A DNA stretch of 50,412 nucleotides from CAJOLV01 sp045631885 (GTDB lineage Bacteria > Bacillota_I > Bacilli_A > RFN20 > CAG-826), in assembly GCA_045631885.1 (NCBI GenBank), contig JAZQVN010000036.1, positions 1 to 50,412 of the forward strand, in the 5' to 3' direction. The notes beneath the pieces are model-generated. The model did no database searches. It saw nothing but the letters and a program-made list of their open reading frames with translations, and was not told where the DNA came from. Position 1 is the stretch's first letter; each line of letters begins with the position of its first letter. Both the position numbers and the translations under genes were made by a program. Shown here in pieces: positions 6,850 to 15,884 of this stretch.

Positions 6850-9456
6850 CTATTTGGCGTCGTACCAATCTAAGCCAAATCCTCCATCAACTTCTAATGG
6901 CACAGCGAGTTTTAATGCGCTTTCCATCGTTGTTTTAACTAAATTATATAAACGGTCTTTTTCATTCTTATCCACTTTAAAGATAAGTTCGTCGTGGATT
7001 TGTAAGACCATCTTACTGTTGAAATGTTCTTCTTTTAATAGTTTTTGTACAGCGTTCATCGCTGTTTTGATTAAATCCGCAGCAGTCCCTTGAATAGGAG
7101 CATTCATCGCCGCTCGTTTAGCGAATTCTCTAGTTTGATAATTGGAATCGTGGAGTTCTCTTAAATATCTCCTTCTTCCCATTAATGTAGAGACATATCC
7201 ATTCTTTAAAGCGTTATTGACGATATCTTGGAAGAATGTGGCGATTTCTGGGAATGTTTGATAGAAACTAGAAATGATATCTTTAGCTTCATAAACTGGG
7301 ATTTCTAATTGATCAGCGAGCCCCCAATCGGAGATACCATAGACAATACCGAAGTTAACTGTTTTCGCTCTTCTTCTTTGATAGTCAGTTGGTTCTTCAG
7401 TGAGGTTAAAAATCTTCTTCGCTGTCGCGGAGTGGATATCTTCACCAGAATTAAAGATATCTAATAAGCCTTTACAGTTAGATAAAGAGGCTAAAACTCT
7501 TAATTCAATTTGCGAATAATCAAGAGATAAGATTTCAAATTCATGATTTGGATAGAAGAAGGCTTTTCTAATCATCTTTCCTTCTTCATCACGAATAGAA
7601 ATGTTCTGTAAGTTAGGATCGCTTGATGATAATCTACCAGTCGTGGTTAAAGCTTGATTGAATTTCGCGTGAATCTTTCCGTCTTCATGGATATGGTTCT
7701 TTAATCCATCAACATATGTAGATAATAATTTCGCGTATTTACGATATTCTAATATCTTGCTGACGATTGGATGTTCATCAATTAATTCTTTTAATGTATC
7801 AAAAGAGGTGGAGCATTTCTTATTGCCTTTTAATCCTAGTTTATTAAAGAGGACTTCCCCAATTTGTTTTGGGCTAGCAATATTAAATTTCTCTCCAGCG
7901 AGTTCATATATTTCTAAAGTTAAGACATCAATCTTCTTACGGTATTCTTCACCAAAAGATTCAAGTGTTTTCTTATCTAATGGGAAACCTTCAATTTCCA
8001 TTTCTGCAAGAGTGTTTGTTAATGGTATTTCGAGGTTTTGATACAAGTCAATTGATGACATTTCCACTAATTCTTTATTCGCTTTCTTTTCTAAATATTT
8101 ACAAAAATAAGCGATTTTTGCGGTTCTTTCGACGTTTTCTTGCGAGAATAACGACATTTCATCAGATTGATTTGCCGCTAAATCGATACCGAAAACATTC
8201 ATCACGACATCGGGGTTATTCTTGATAGAGGAGTCAATTAAATATGAAGCAATCAATAAGTCGAATTTAACTCCGTTTACTTCAATTCCTTGGAAGGCTA
8301 AAGCTACTTTAATAGCCTTAAAGTCATAACAATATTTATCGACTTTTGGATTTCTTAATAACTCTAAAGCGACCTCATCTTTCTTTAAGTCATCAAGTCT
8401 AATATATAAGTGTCTATTATCAATATCGAAAGCTACGCCATACACTTCTGCGTTAGTGTAATCATCATCACTTAAATCAATTGCGATACCAATCGAAGTA
8501 GCGTTTTCAAACCCTTTTAATGAAGCGACAACTTCAGGATTAAAATTCTCTAATGAAGAAGGATCTTTTTTCTTCCATTTAGGAGCAACTTTACTAATAA
8601 ATTGTTTTAAACCGTATCTTTGACAGAATTCATTGATTTCTTTAAATTCATATCCTTCATAAATGAGGTCATCAACAGTAAAAGGCAATTCTAAATCGGT
8701 AAGGATGACCGCTAAATCACGAGAGATTCTACCCATTTCAGCGTTTTCTTTGATTGCTAAACCAATCTTACCGTTAATATTATTCGCATTAGCGACGATA
8801 TTATCAAAACTACCGTATTCTTGAATTAATTTAACCGCAGTTTTATCTCCAACTCCAGGGATACCTGGTAGGTTATCACTCGAGTCGCCTCTTAAACCTT
8901 TATAATCGATGATTTTAATTGGCTCAAATCCCCATTCTTCAACGACTTTTTCTGGTGTCATAACCGCGACATCAGATAAGCCTTTTTTGAGGATGTGAAT
9001 AGAGATATTTTCATCCACTAATTGGAGAAAATCTCGATCAGATGTATAAACGTGAACTTCATATCCTTTAGATTCAGCGAGTTTTGCTACTGTTCCAGCG
9101 ATATCATCACCTTCATATCCCTCTTCTTCAAATTGATAGATACCTAAAGCTTTTAAAAACGCTCTAGATAATGGGAATTGTTTGACTAAATCTTCAGGTG
9201 CAGGTTTTCTATTTGCTTTATAAGATTCTAATTCTTTCTTTCTAAATGTTGGCTTTCCTGTATCAAAAGCGACAAAGATAGCTTCGCCTTCTTTTAAATC
9301 GGTGATGATTTTATTGATCATGTTAGAAAAAGCAAAGATAGCGTTAGTTGGTGTTCCATCTGCGCTTCTCATGATTTCTACGCCTGGATATGCGGTCGCA
9401 TAATAGGCGCGGAAGAATAATGAATTACCATCAATAATTGTGATTTTCTTACTCAT
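6850..9456 (-). CDS. polA: DNA polymerase I
   Basis: Full-length 868-residue family A polymerase for Okazaki fragment maturation and repair. Residues 1-~290 are the 5'-3' exonuclease (IIDGNSLFFRAYYA, YEGDDIAGT, SDRDFLQL, GDSSDNLPGIPGVG). Residues ~310-450 correspond to the 3'-5' exonuclease, but the expected DxE motif reads AIDLSDDD, so proofreading is probably lost, as in Bacillus PolI. The polymerase has motif A LDYSQIELR (D646), motif B RAKTVNFGIVYG and motif C QIHDELIF (D822). The dnaE stop and the polA start abut exactly (TAA then ATG), which implies tight translational coupling; mutM-coaE follows after 4 bases. Confidence 0.97.
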   Translation of the reverse strand: MSKKITIIDGNSLFFRAYYATAYPGVEIMRSADGTPTNAIFAFSNMINKIITDLKEGEAIFVAFDTGKPTFRKKELESYKANRKPAPEDLVKQFPLSRAFLKALGIYQFEEEGYEGDDIAGTVAKLAESKGYEVHVYTSDRDFLQLVDENISIHILKKGLSDVAVMTPEKVVEEWGFEPIKIIDYKGLRGDSSDNLPGIPGVGDKTAVKLIQEYGSFDNIVANANNINGKIGLAIKENAEMGRISRDLAVILTDLELPFTVDDLIYEGYEFKEINEFCQRYGLKQFISKVAPKWKKKDPSSLENFNPEVVASLKGFENATSIGIAIDLSDDDYTNAEVYGVAFDIDNRHLYIRLDDLKKDEVALELLRNPKVDKYCYDFKAIKVALAFQGIEVNGVKFDLLIASYLIDSSIKNNPDVVMNVFGIDLAANQSDEMSLFSQENVERTAKIAYFCKYLEKKANKELVEMSSIDLYQNLEIPLTNTLAEMEIEGFPLDKKTLESFGEEYRKKIDVLTLEIYELAGEKFNIASPKQIGEVLFNKLGLKGNKKCSTSFDTLKELIDEHPIVSKILEYRKYAKLLSTYVDGLKNHIHEDGKIHAKFNQALTTTGRLSSSDPNLQNISIRDEEGKMIRKAFFYPNHEFEILSLDYSQIELRVLASLSNCKGLLDIFNSGEDIHSATAKKIFNLTEEPTDYQRRRAKTVNFGIVYGISDWGLADQLEIPVYEAKDIISSFYQTFPEIATFFQDIVNNALKNGYVSTLMGRRRYLRELHDSNYQTREFAKRAAMNAPIQGTAADLIKTAMNAVQKLLKEEHFNSKMVLQIHDELIFKVDKNEKDRLYNLVKTTMESALKLAVPLEVDGGFGLDWYDAK

Positions 9457-12400
9457 TTAGTCCACCAACCTTTCTAAACTATCTGCGATAAAGCTATCGC
9501 CATTATCTTTATCAAATCTTCCTACTACTATGACAATTGAATTCTTTACTAAATATCCTTTAGCAAGATCATAGACCTTCGGGAAGATTGTCACTTCAAT
9601 TTCGCCTGTTTCATCATAAATTCTGATAACGGCCATTTGATCGCCTTTTTTCGTTTTAATATTTTTAATGCTCTTGATGACACCAGCGATTTTATTACCG
9701 TTTTCATTTATTGGTTTAACACCCATTTTATTTAACTTATCTCTTTGGTAATCCAAAGGATTAGAAGATAACATGATGCCTAATGTTTCATATTCAAAGT
9801 CTAAATTATCTAATGGTCTATCTTCTTCATTAATTACACTTGGTGTTGGTAAAGCGGATATCCCTAAATTCATTTGTCCATCATCACGATAAGATAATGT
9901 GGCAAACTGCAAAGCGCTTCTAATTGTCACTCTTAAAGATTGACGTGATGGATATAATTCATCTAAAGCACCTGAATTGATTAAGGCTAATAATTGAGAC
10001 TCATTGATCTTATGAGCATACATTCTTGTCACCAAATCAAAGAAATCTTTGAATTCTCCATTAGTTTCCCTTTCTTCAATAATTGCATTAGCCATCAAAG
10101 TATTTAATCCTTTAATCGCGGAGAATGGGAATAATAAAGCATCTTCTTTGACATCAAATAATAGCGATGAATGATTAATCGATGGAGGAAGGATTTTAAT
10201 ATTTCTCTTCTTCATCTCGGAAATATAATCACTTAACTTAGTTTCACTAGCGGAACCAGTTTGTAATATTGCTGAATAGAACTCTAATGGATAGTGGGCT
10301 TTTAAATACGCCATACGGCAAGTTAATACCGCATAAGCGACAGAGTGAGATTTATTAAAGCCATAATTCGCGAATTTAGCGATGTGGTTAAAGACATCGT
10401 TCGCGGCTTTTTCACTATATCCATTTTCTAAACAACCTTTAGTAAAGGTTATCTTATTTTTTTCTAATGCATCTTTATCTTTTTTAGAAACCGCTCTTCT
10501 AAATAAGTCGGCTTCTCCAGGTGTCATTTTCGCCATCTTCGTGGCGATCTTATTAATTTGTTCTTGATAAACGATAATTCCATATGTTGGAGATAAGATA
10601 TCTTTTAAATCTTCAGAGAGATAATAAATCTTTTCTAAGCCATCTCTTCTTTTCGCATAGTTTGGAAGGAACGCCATTGGGCCAGGTCTATTTAAAGCTA
10701 ATAAAGCCACAACATCATTAAAACAAGATGGTTTAAGGATTTGGATACCTTTTTTCATCACATTAGTTTCAATTTGGAATAAGCCAATAACTTGACCATT
10801 TTTGATTAGATCAAAAACTTCTTGTTCATCATAAGGAATGTTGTTTTTATCTAATCTAGCCTCTGGGTAGTGGGAATTAATTAAATTCACGCAGTAATTG
10901 ATTGTCGTGAGATTTCTTAAAGCTAAGAAGTCCATCTTTAAGAAGCCTTGCTCTTCAAGATATTGGAATTCGTATTGAGAAATATAATTATCGTTAAAAT
11001 CAACGCTGATAGGCATAGATTCAGCAATATCGATGTTGTTAATGATAATTCCTGCCGCGTGTAAACTGGACTGTCTTGGTAGACCTTCAATCTTACCAGC
11101 GAGAGAAACTATTTCTTTGAAATATTGATCAGAATCAACAAGTTTTTTAAACTCTTCATTAGTTCTATATGCTTTTCCTAGTGTGACATCTTTTTCATGT
11201 ATATCAGTGTCCTTAATTGGTTTAGATAATAATGAGATATGTCTTTCCGGTATCTTAAAGATACGGCCAATATCTCTTAATGCTTGTTTAGCTCCGATAG
11301 TTTGGAAAGCGACAATATTGCTAACACGGTGATTACCGTATTTCTCTCTCATATATTGGATAACATCATCTCTTCTAATATCCATAAAGTCGACATCGAT
11401 ATCAGGCATTGTTAAACGATTTGGATTTAAAAATCTTTCAAATTGTAAATCGTACTTTAATGGATCGATTTCAGTGATGCTAAGTAAGTATGAAATAAGA
11501 GAACCTGCGGCGGAACCTCTACCAGGACCGACTAAGATATCGTTATTCTTCGCCCAATTGACATAGTCCATAACGATGAGGAAATATTCGCTATACCCCA
11601 TTTTGGAAATTACGCTTAATTCATACTCTAATCTTGAAATATAATCTTGATTATTTTCTAAACCTAATTTATTTAAATTAGAATAACTTATTTTTTTCAA
11701 CTCTTGATTTCCATCGTTAGAGGAATATTTGAGCATTTCTCCTCTGTTTTTGAAGAAATCTAGTTTATTAGCGTTAATGATAACATTAGTGTTATTAATC
11801 TCTTTTTCGGTATAAATCTTATGATAGTCGGATTCGTTCATAAAATACTCTTGTCCGACTTTTGTTTTCTTTTCTAAAGTTTCACCGTTATTAATCGCGG
11901 TGACTAAATCCATCACGATAGCGTCTTCTTTTTTGAGATATCTAATTCTTGGCAAAGCGACACATTCGTAAGTAAATTCATTTGCGAATTTTCTTACTTT
12001 GTTCGCGTAAGCAACTTCTTCTTTGGATGTCACTTCAATACCTAAATAGAAGCCAGAAGCAAAAATAGTGGATATCTCCAAAAGATATTTGGTGAATGAT
12101 GTATCGACTTTATCAAGTAAAGAGAATAATTCTTTGAACTTACCGTGATTAGTTTCAATGACTCCAATTAAACCTAAAGAGTTTTCTTTTAAGAAAGAAA
12201 AGGTAATTGGTTCTTTTTGATATTGAGACGAGAGTTTAATCAAATTATGATAGCCTTCTTCATTAATTGCATAGACGACAATATCATTTTCTTCAACTTC
12301 TAAAGACAAGCCTAAGATATACGGTTTATTGTTATTTTTGAGTAAATGGGCAAAAGGTGGGAATCCCGATAAAACACTTTCATCAGTTAAACCCATACCG

Positions 12401-12504
12401 AAATAGTCATTCTTAGTTAAGGCAGTCTCAATACGCTTAATAGTAAGACCGCTTCTTAATAAAGAATAACCACTTACAATGTGAATTGGAGCGAATTTAC
12501 TCAT
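9457..12504 (-). CDS. dnaE: DNA polymerase III alpha subunit, DnaE type, with degenerate PHP domain
   Basis: Family C polymerase. In Gram-positives the DnaE form extends RNA primers before handing over to PolC. At 1015 residues it is a short DnaE. The polymerase core has GPGRGSAAGSL, PDIDVDFMD (D368 and D370, catalytic) and KMDFLALRN (third Asp, D525). Next come a helix-hairpin region and an OB-fold near 930-1000 (DETGEIEVTIFP). The N-terminal PHP domain has lost metal ligands: PIHIVSGYSLL lacks the second His of the HxH motif, and LTDES replaces the usual TDH. No Shine-Dalgarno is visible upstream. It is the first gene of dnaE-polA-mutM/coaE. Confidence 0.95.
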   Translation of the reverse strand: MSKFAPIHIVSGYSLLRSGLTIKRIETALTKNDYFGMGLTDESVLSGFPPFAHLLKNNNKPYILGLSLEVEENDIVVYAINEEGYHNLIKLSSQYQKEPITFSFLKENSLGLIGVIETNHGKFKELFSLLDKVDTSFTKYLLEISTIFASGFYLGIEVTSKEEVAYANKVRKFANEFTYECVALPRIRYLKKEDAIVMDLVTAINNGETLEKKTKVGQEYFMNESDYHKIYTEKEINNTNVIINANKLDFFKNRGEMLKYSSNDGNQELKKISYSNLNKLGLENNQDYISRLEYELSVISKMGYSEYFLIVMDYVNWAKNNDILVGPGRGSAAGSLISYLLSITEIDPLKYDLQFERFLNPNRLTMPDIDVDFMDIRRDDVIQYMREKYGNHRVSNIVAFQTIGAKQALRDIGRIFKIPERHISLLSKPIKDTDIHEKDVTLGKAYRTNEEFKKLVDSDQYFKEIVSLAGKIEGLPRQSSLHAAGIIINNIDIAESMPISVDFNDNYISQYEFQYLEEQGFLKMDFLALRNLTTINYCVNLINSHYPEARLDKNNIPYDEQEVFDLIKNGQVIGLFQIETNVMKKGIQILKPSCFNDVVALLALNRPGPMAFLPNYAKRRDGLEKIYYLSEDLKDILSPTYGIIVYQEQINKIATKMAKMTPGEADLFRRAVSKKDKDALEKNKITFTKGCLENGYSEKAANDVFNHIAKFANYGFNKSHSVAYAVLTCRMAYLKAHYPLEFYSAILQTGSASETKLSDYISEMKKRNIKILPPSINHSSLLFDVKEDALLFPFSAIKGLNTLMANAIIEERETNGEFKDFFDLVTRMYAHKINESQLLALINSGALDELYPSRQSLRVTIRSALQFATLSYRDDGQMNLGISALPTPSVINEEDRPLDNLDFEYETLGIMLSSNPLDYQRDKLNKMGVKPINENGNKIAGVIKSIKNIKTKKGDQMAVIRIYDETGEIEVTIFPKVYDLAKGYLVKNSIVIVVGRFDKDNGDSFIADSLERLVD

Positions 12505-12532
12505 AGTAAAATAATTATATTATAAGCATAGA

Positions 12533-12561
12533 AAAAAGGTAACAAATATTGCTACCTTTTT
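12533..12561 (-). terminator. Rho-independent terminator after ackA-nrnA
   Basis: AAAAAGGTA (12533-12541) pairs with TACCTTTTT (12553-12561), and inner wobble/AT pairs extend the stem to a 3-base loop. On the minus strand it ends in TACCTTTTTTC, just past the nrnA stop. It separates ackA-nrnA from the dnaE operon. A TATAAT-like hexamer at 12519-12524 (minus) may serve dnaE. Confidence 0.8.
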
Positions 12562-12572
12562 AACTAATTTAT

Positions 12573-13562
12573 TTAGAATAATTTGCCTAATTCTTCAATT
12601 AATCTTGGAAGGTCATCTAAGGAGTTTAATTTTGCTCCTGAGGCTTGAGCGTGTCCTCCACCTTCAAACATTGTAGCCACTCCATTGATTGGAACTTCTT
12701 TAGATCTAATCGAGACTCTCCAGCAGTGGTCTTTGTTGTCTTCTGTAATTGAACACCAAGCATTGATACCGTCGATGTTAGCAAATAAGTTAACGTTTTC
12801 TTTGCCTCTTTCGGTGGTAATCTTTAATTCTTCTTGTAACTTGCATGGCAAGACATAATAGGCCACGCCTTTATCAGAAATTTCAAAGTGGTTTAAAATA
12901 TAGGCCGTTACTTTTAAGTCATCTAATTGTTTAACAAACATCTTTTGATAAACTTCAGAACAGGTAATACCAGTCTTTAATAATTCACCCGCAATAGCGA
13001 ATGTATGTGGGGAGACTGAATTATATTTAAAGCTTCCAGAATCTCCGACAATCGCGGAATGGAAATAGAAGGCAGATTCTTTTGAAATGAAATATTTGCC
13101 TTTGAAGTTAAGTAACATATTAACAACTATTTCACTAGCTGCAGCGGCTTCTGTATCAACGATAGATATTTTACCAAAATGTTCGACATCTGGATGGTGG
13201 TCGATTTTAATCTTGAATTTCGCTTTCTTCCATCTTGGGTCAGCGATACGAGAAGTGTTGCCACAGTCAAGGACAAAAGCGAGGAACGGTTCTTTGAACC
13301 AATCTAAACCAGCTTCATCCATTGGAGGATATAATCTCGGAGTAAATGTGACGTGGTTATCACCAAAAACTTTCACTTCTTTTTCTGGGAAATTATCTTT
13401 TAACCAAGTCATTAAACCTAATTGGGTGCCTAAAGCATCAAAATCAGGCATGATATGACGGAAAATGGCAATTCGATCATATCTTTTAATCGCGGAAAGA
13501 ACGCGAGAATATTCTTTCTTAAATTTTGATCCGTACGCTTTGATGATTGGGTCAATAGCCAT
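12573..13562 (-). CDS. nrnA: DHH-family phosphoesterase, NrnA-like oligoribonuclease/pAp phosphatase
   Basis: Predicted cytoplasmic nano-RNase, which degrades 2-5 nt RNAs and/or dephosphorylates 3'-phosphoadenosine 5'-phosphate. The DHH domain shows HIMPDFDALGTQ near residue 40, a central Asp in LDCGN, the signature IDHHPD, and GDSGSFKY. The C-terminal DHHA1 domain ends with GGGHAQASGAKL. At 329 residues it is a typical length. Its ATG overlaps the ackA stop by one base (TAATG), so the two are translationally coupled; why acetate kinase and a nano-RNase share an operon is not obvious. A GGAGGAATTG Shine-Dalgarno inside the ackA end supports the start. The split between nanoRNase and pAp activity cannot be told from sequence. 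Confidence 0.88.
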   Translation of the reverse strand: MAIDPIIKAYGSKFKKEYSRVLSAIKRYDRIAIFRHIMPDFDALGTQLGLMTWLKDNFPEKEVKVFGDNHVTFTPRLYPPMDEAGLDWFKEPFLAFVLDCGNTSRIADPRWKKAKFKIKIDHHPDVEHFGKISIVDTEAAAASEIVVNMLLNFKGKYFISKESAFYFHSAIVGDSGSFKYNSVSPHTFAIAGELLKTGITCSEVYQKMFVKQLDDLKVTAYILNHFEISDKGVAYYVLPCKLQEELKITTERGKENVNLFANIDGINAWCSITEDNKDHCWRVSIRSKEVPINGVATMFEGGGHAQASGAKLNSLDDLPRLIEELGKLF

Positions 13563-14764
13563 TACAATTCCTCCTTAAGGATACACATTTTATAAGCATC
13601 ACGAGCAATCATCACTTCTTCATCAGTTGGGATAACTGCGACTTTAATCTTGCTTTCAGGAGTGGATAATAAAGCTTCTTTACCGTGTAATGTAGCATTG
13701 AGTTCTTCATTGATAACTGTGCCAAATGCAGGATAAAGCATTCTTACGACATCTCTTCTTGTTCTTGGTTCGTTTTCACCAATACCAGCGGAGAAGATAA
13801 TCATGTCACATCCACCTAAACGGACATAATATTGACCGATGAAATCACAAATTCTTCTTAAGAAGATCTTATTAGCTAAGATACATTTTGGATCTCCGGC
13901 ATCAACGCCAGCGAGGATATCGCGGGAATCAGATGAACCACCGACTCCTTTGAAACCGGATTGTTTATTAAACATTTGATAGACTTCTTCAGCGGATTTT
14001 CCAGTGACTGAAACAACATAGTTGAAGACTGATGGATCCATATCACCAGTTCTTGTTCCCATCATGATTCCACCTAAAGGTGTAAGACCCATTGATGTCG
14101 CAACGCATTTACCATCTTTAATCGCGGAGATGGATGCACCTGAACCGATGTGGCAAGTAATTAAACGAGGATGTTCAACTCCTGGTAGATATTCTCTAGC
14201 TTTTTCAGAGAGATATTTATGTGATGTACCATGAGCGCCATATCTTCTAATATCATATTTTTCTGTGAGTTCATATGGGATTGGGAAGATATAATCTTCT
14301 TCGCTCATTGTTTGATGGAAAGCGGTATCAAATGTCGCGATAGCAGGACAATTTGGTAAAACTTCCTTAAAGGCTCTAAAACATGTTAAGTGAGCTTGAT
14401 TGTGAAGTGGTGCTAGCGGAATCAAAGATTCAATCTTCGCTTCTGTATCAGCATCAAATAATGCGGATTTAGAGAAATATTTACCACCTTGAACGATTCT
14501 GTGTCCAATTGCTTTAATTTCATCAAAGGATTTAATAATTCCTTTTTCTAATAAAGCATCAACAACTGTTTTCGCTGCGACAGCGTGATTTGGGAAGACA
14601 GGAGTGGTTTGTTCTTTTTTCCCATCATATTTAATTGTGAAGATGCCATCGGCTAAACCGATTCTCTCACAGTTACCAGAACAGATTTCTCTTTCTTCTG
14701 GCATTTCATAAAGTTTAAATTTCAAGCTTGATGAGCCTGAATTAATAGTCATAACTTTTGCCAT
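13562..14764 (-). CDS. ackA: Acetate kinase
   Basis: Interconverts acetyl phosphate plus ADP with acetate plus ATP, the substrate-level phosphorylation end of fermentation. The 400-residue ASKHA-fold protein has INSGSSSLKFKL, FDTAFHQTM, RYGAHGTSHKY, ITCHIGSGASI, MGTRTGDMDP and the C-terminal PTDEEVMIA. The usual RVVHGG near residue 90 reads RIVQGG, a conservative oddity at a substrate-pocket His. No pta is in the window. A 16-base perfect palindrome at 14804-14819 lies 40 bases upstream and may be an operator. It is the first gene of ackA-nrnA. Confidence 0.97.
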   Translation of the reverse strand: MAKVMTINSGSSSLKFKLYEMPEEREICSGNCERIGLADGIFTIKYDGKKEQTTPVFPNHAVAAKTVVDALLEKGIIKSFDEIKAIGHRIVQGGKYFSKSALFDADTEAKIESLIPLAPLHNQAHLTCFRAFKEVLPNCPAIATFDTAFHQTMSEEDYIFPIPYELTEKYDIRRYGAHGTSHKYLSEKAREYLPGVEHPRLITCHIGSGASISAIKDGKCVATSMGLTPLGGIMMGTRTGDMDPSVFNYVVSVTGKSAEEVYQMFNKQSGFKGVGGSSDSRDILAGVDAGDPKCILANKIFLRRICDFIGQYYVRLGGCDMIIFSAGIGENEPRTRRDVVRMLYPAFGTVINEELNATLHGKEALLSTPESKIKVAVIPTDEEVMIARDAYKMCILKEEL

Positions 14765-14803
14765 TTTGTATACCTCGAATTAACGATTTAATTATTTCAC
14801 ACC

Positions 14804-14819
14804 TTGAAATATATTTCAA
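14804..14819. promoter_or_regulatory. Perfect 16-bp palindrome upstream of ackA
   Basis: TTGAAATATATTTCAA is a perfect dyad 40 bp upstream of the ackA ATG and about 15 bp from the plus-strand promoter at 14835-14862. Its position between divergent genes suggests a repressor or activator site, but no matching regulator is known to me. Confidence 0.4.
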
Positions 14820-14834
14820 TTTGATAAATATGTT

Positions 14835-14862
14835 TTGTCTTCTTTTTTATTTCCCTTATAAT
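14835..14862 (+). promoter_or_regulatory. Sigma-A-type promoter for the HAD gene
   Basis: TTGTCT (14835-14840), 16-base spacer, TATAAT (14857-14862). It predicts a leader of about 120 nt that contains an imperfect hairpin: AGCAAAGGA (14871-14879) pairs with TCCTTTTGCT (14890-14899) with one bulged base. No T run follows the hairpin, so its role is unclear. Confidence 0.6.
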
Positions 14863-14987
14863 GATTTCCAAGCAAAGGAAAGACAAATATCCTTTTGCTG
14901 CTAAAATGTTATTAACCTATTAATTTCTGAATGAATATAATGAATTACTAGTTAATATTGAACGTTTATTGACAGAAAGAGAACCGG

Positions 14988-15773
14988 ATGGAAAATAAGT
15001 ACAAAATCATCTTTGTCGATATCGATTGGACCATACTTGATCACTTTAAACATGACTGGGATTATGAGTCTCTTGAAGCTTTAAAATTAGCACAAGAAAA
15101 TGGTGTGTTAGTTTATTTATGTACTGCTCGTCCATTTGATAGTGTTCTCCATACTGGTATCTTTGATCACTTTAGTCCAGATGGAGTGATTGCCACGAAT
15201 GGTGGAGTGGCCTTTATTGGTAAAGAGATTCTATTCTCAAACGAGATTCCTCCAGAAATCGTTAAAGAAGTGGAAAACACCGCAAATCGCCATGATTTAG
15301 TGGTGGAAATGTGCACAGATCGTGATCGTTTCTTCTCTGCGCCAGTCAATAAATGGGTTGAAGAATACTTTAAATCTTACGCCGAAACAGTTCCTCAAAT
15401 TCAAGAAAACGTCCACACAAATGTCTCGGCAATGTTGCTATTTGCACCTGAGTTTATGGATGAAGAATTGATTAAAGAATTGCCACAAGAAATAAGATAT
15501 TACCGTTTCGATTTATATGGTGTTGACTTATGCTATTTTGAGAACACAAAAGGTGGAGCAATTAAAAGAGTTTTAGAAGCTTTACATATCGATAAATCTG
15601 AATCTATTGGTGCGGGTGATGACTATGGAGATATCCCAATGTTTGAGGAAGTCGGCCTATCTATCGCAATGGGAAACGGAAAAGCAGAAGTCATTGAGAA
15701 AGCAACCTACAAGGCTGATAGCATAACAGAACATGGTCTCGCTAAAGCATTAAAAGTTTTACAAATAATATAG
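14988..15773 (+). CDS. Cof-type HAD-superfamily phosphatase
   Basis: A 261-residue haloacid dehalogenase-like hydrolase of the Cof (IIB) group; these dephosphorylate sugar phosphates or cofactors such as FMN, in the cytoplasm. Motif I is FVDIDWTIL: both catalytic Asp residues are present, but Trp occupies the usual Gly of DxDGT. Motif II Thr is in LCTARP, the Lys is in the C-terminal third, and motif III/IV is GAGDDYGDIPMFE followed by AMGNGKAEV. The cap domain fills residues ~80-190. The gene is transcribed alone from the promoter at 14835-14862 and closed by a strong terminator. The substrate cannot be predicted. Confidence 0.85.
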   Translation: MENKYKIIFVDIDWTILDHFKHDWDYESLEALKLAQENGVLVYLCTARPFDSVLHTGIFDHFSPDGVIATNGGVAFIGKEILFSNEIPPEIVKEVENTANRHDLVVEMCTDRDRFFSAPVNKWVEEYFKSYAETVPQIQENVHTNVSAMLLFAPEFMDEELIKELPQEIRYYRFDLYGVDLCYFENTKGGAIKRVLEALHIDKSESIGAGDDYGDIPMFEEVGLSIAMGNGKAEVIEKATYKADSITEHGLAKALKVLQII

Positions 15774-15797
15774 CCATCTTGTGATGGCTTTTATTTT
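15772..15797 (+). terminator. Rho-independent terminator after the HAD gene
   Basis: AGCCATC (15772-15778) pairs with GATGGCT (15783-15789) across TTGT, then TTTATTTTT. The first arm overlaps the stop codon. Confidence 0.85.
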
Positions 15798-15816
15798 TAA
15801 GGATTTGTATGTGTAT

Positions 15817-15847
15817 ACTTGCACGTGGAGCGAAAAGAAACTATACT
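15817..15847 (+). promoter_or_regulatory. Promoter of the surface amylase gene with ACTTGCAC element at -35
   Basis: TTGCAC (15819-15824), exactly 17 bases, TATACT (15842-15847): a strong sigma-A promoter. The -35 sits inside GTATACTTGCAC. Related ACYTGC elements lie upstream of the C11 protease (19003-19010) and at the promoter of the second endonuclease (36061-36077). Confidence 0.6.
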
Positions 15848-15884
15848 TAAAAAGTAAAAAGTTTTATCCCAAGGAGGGAATAAT

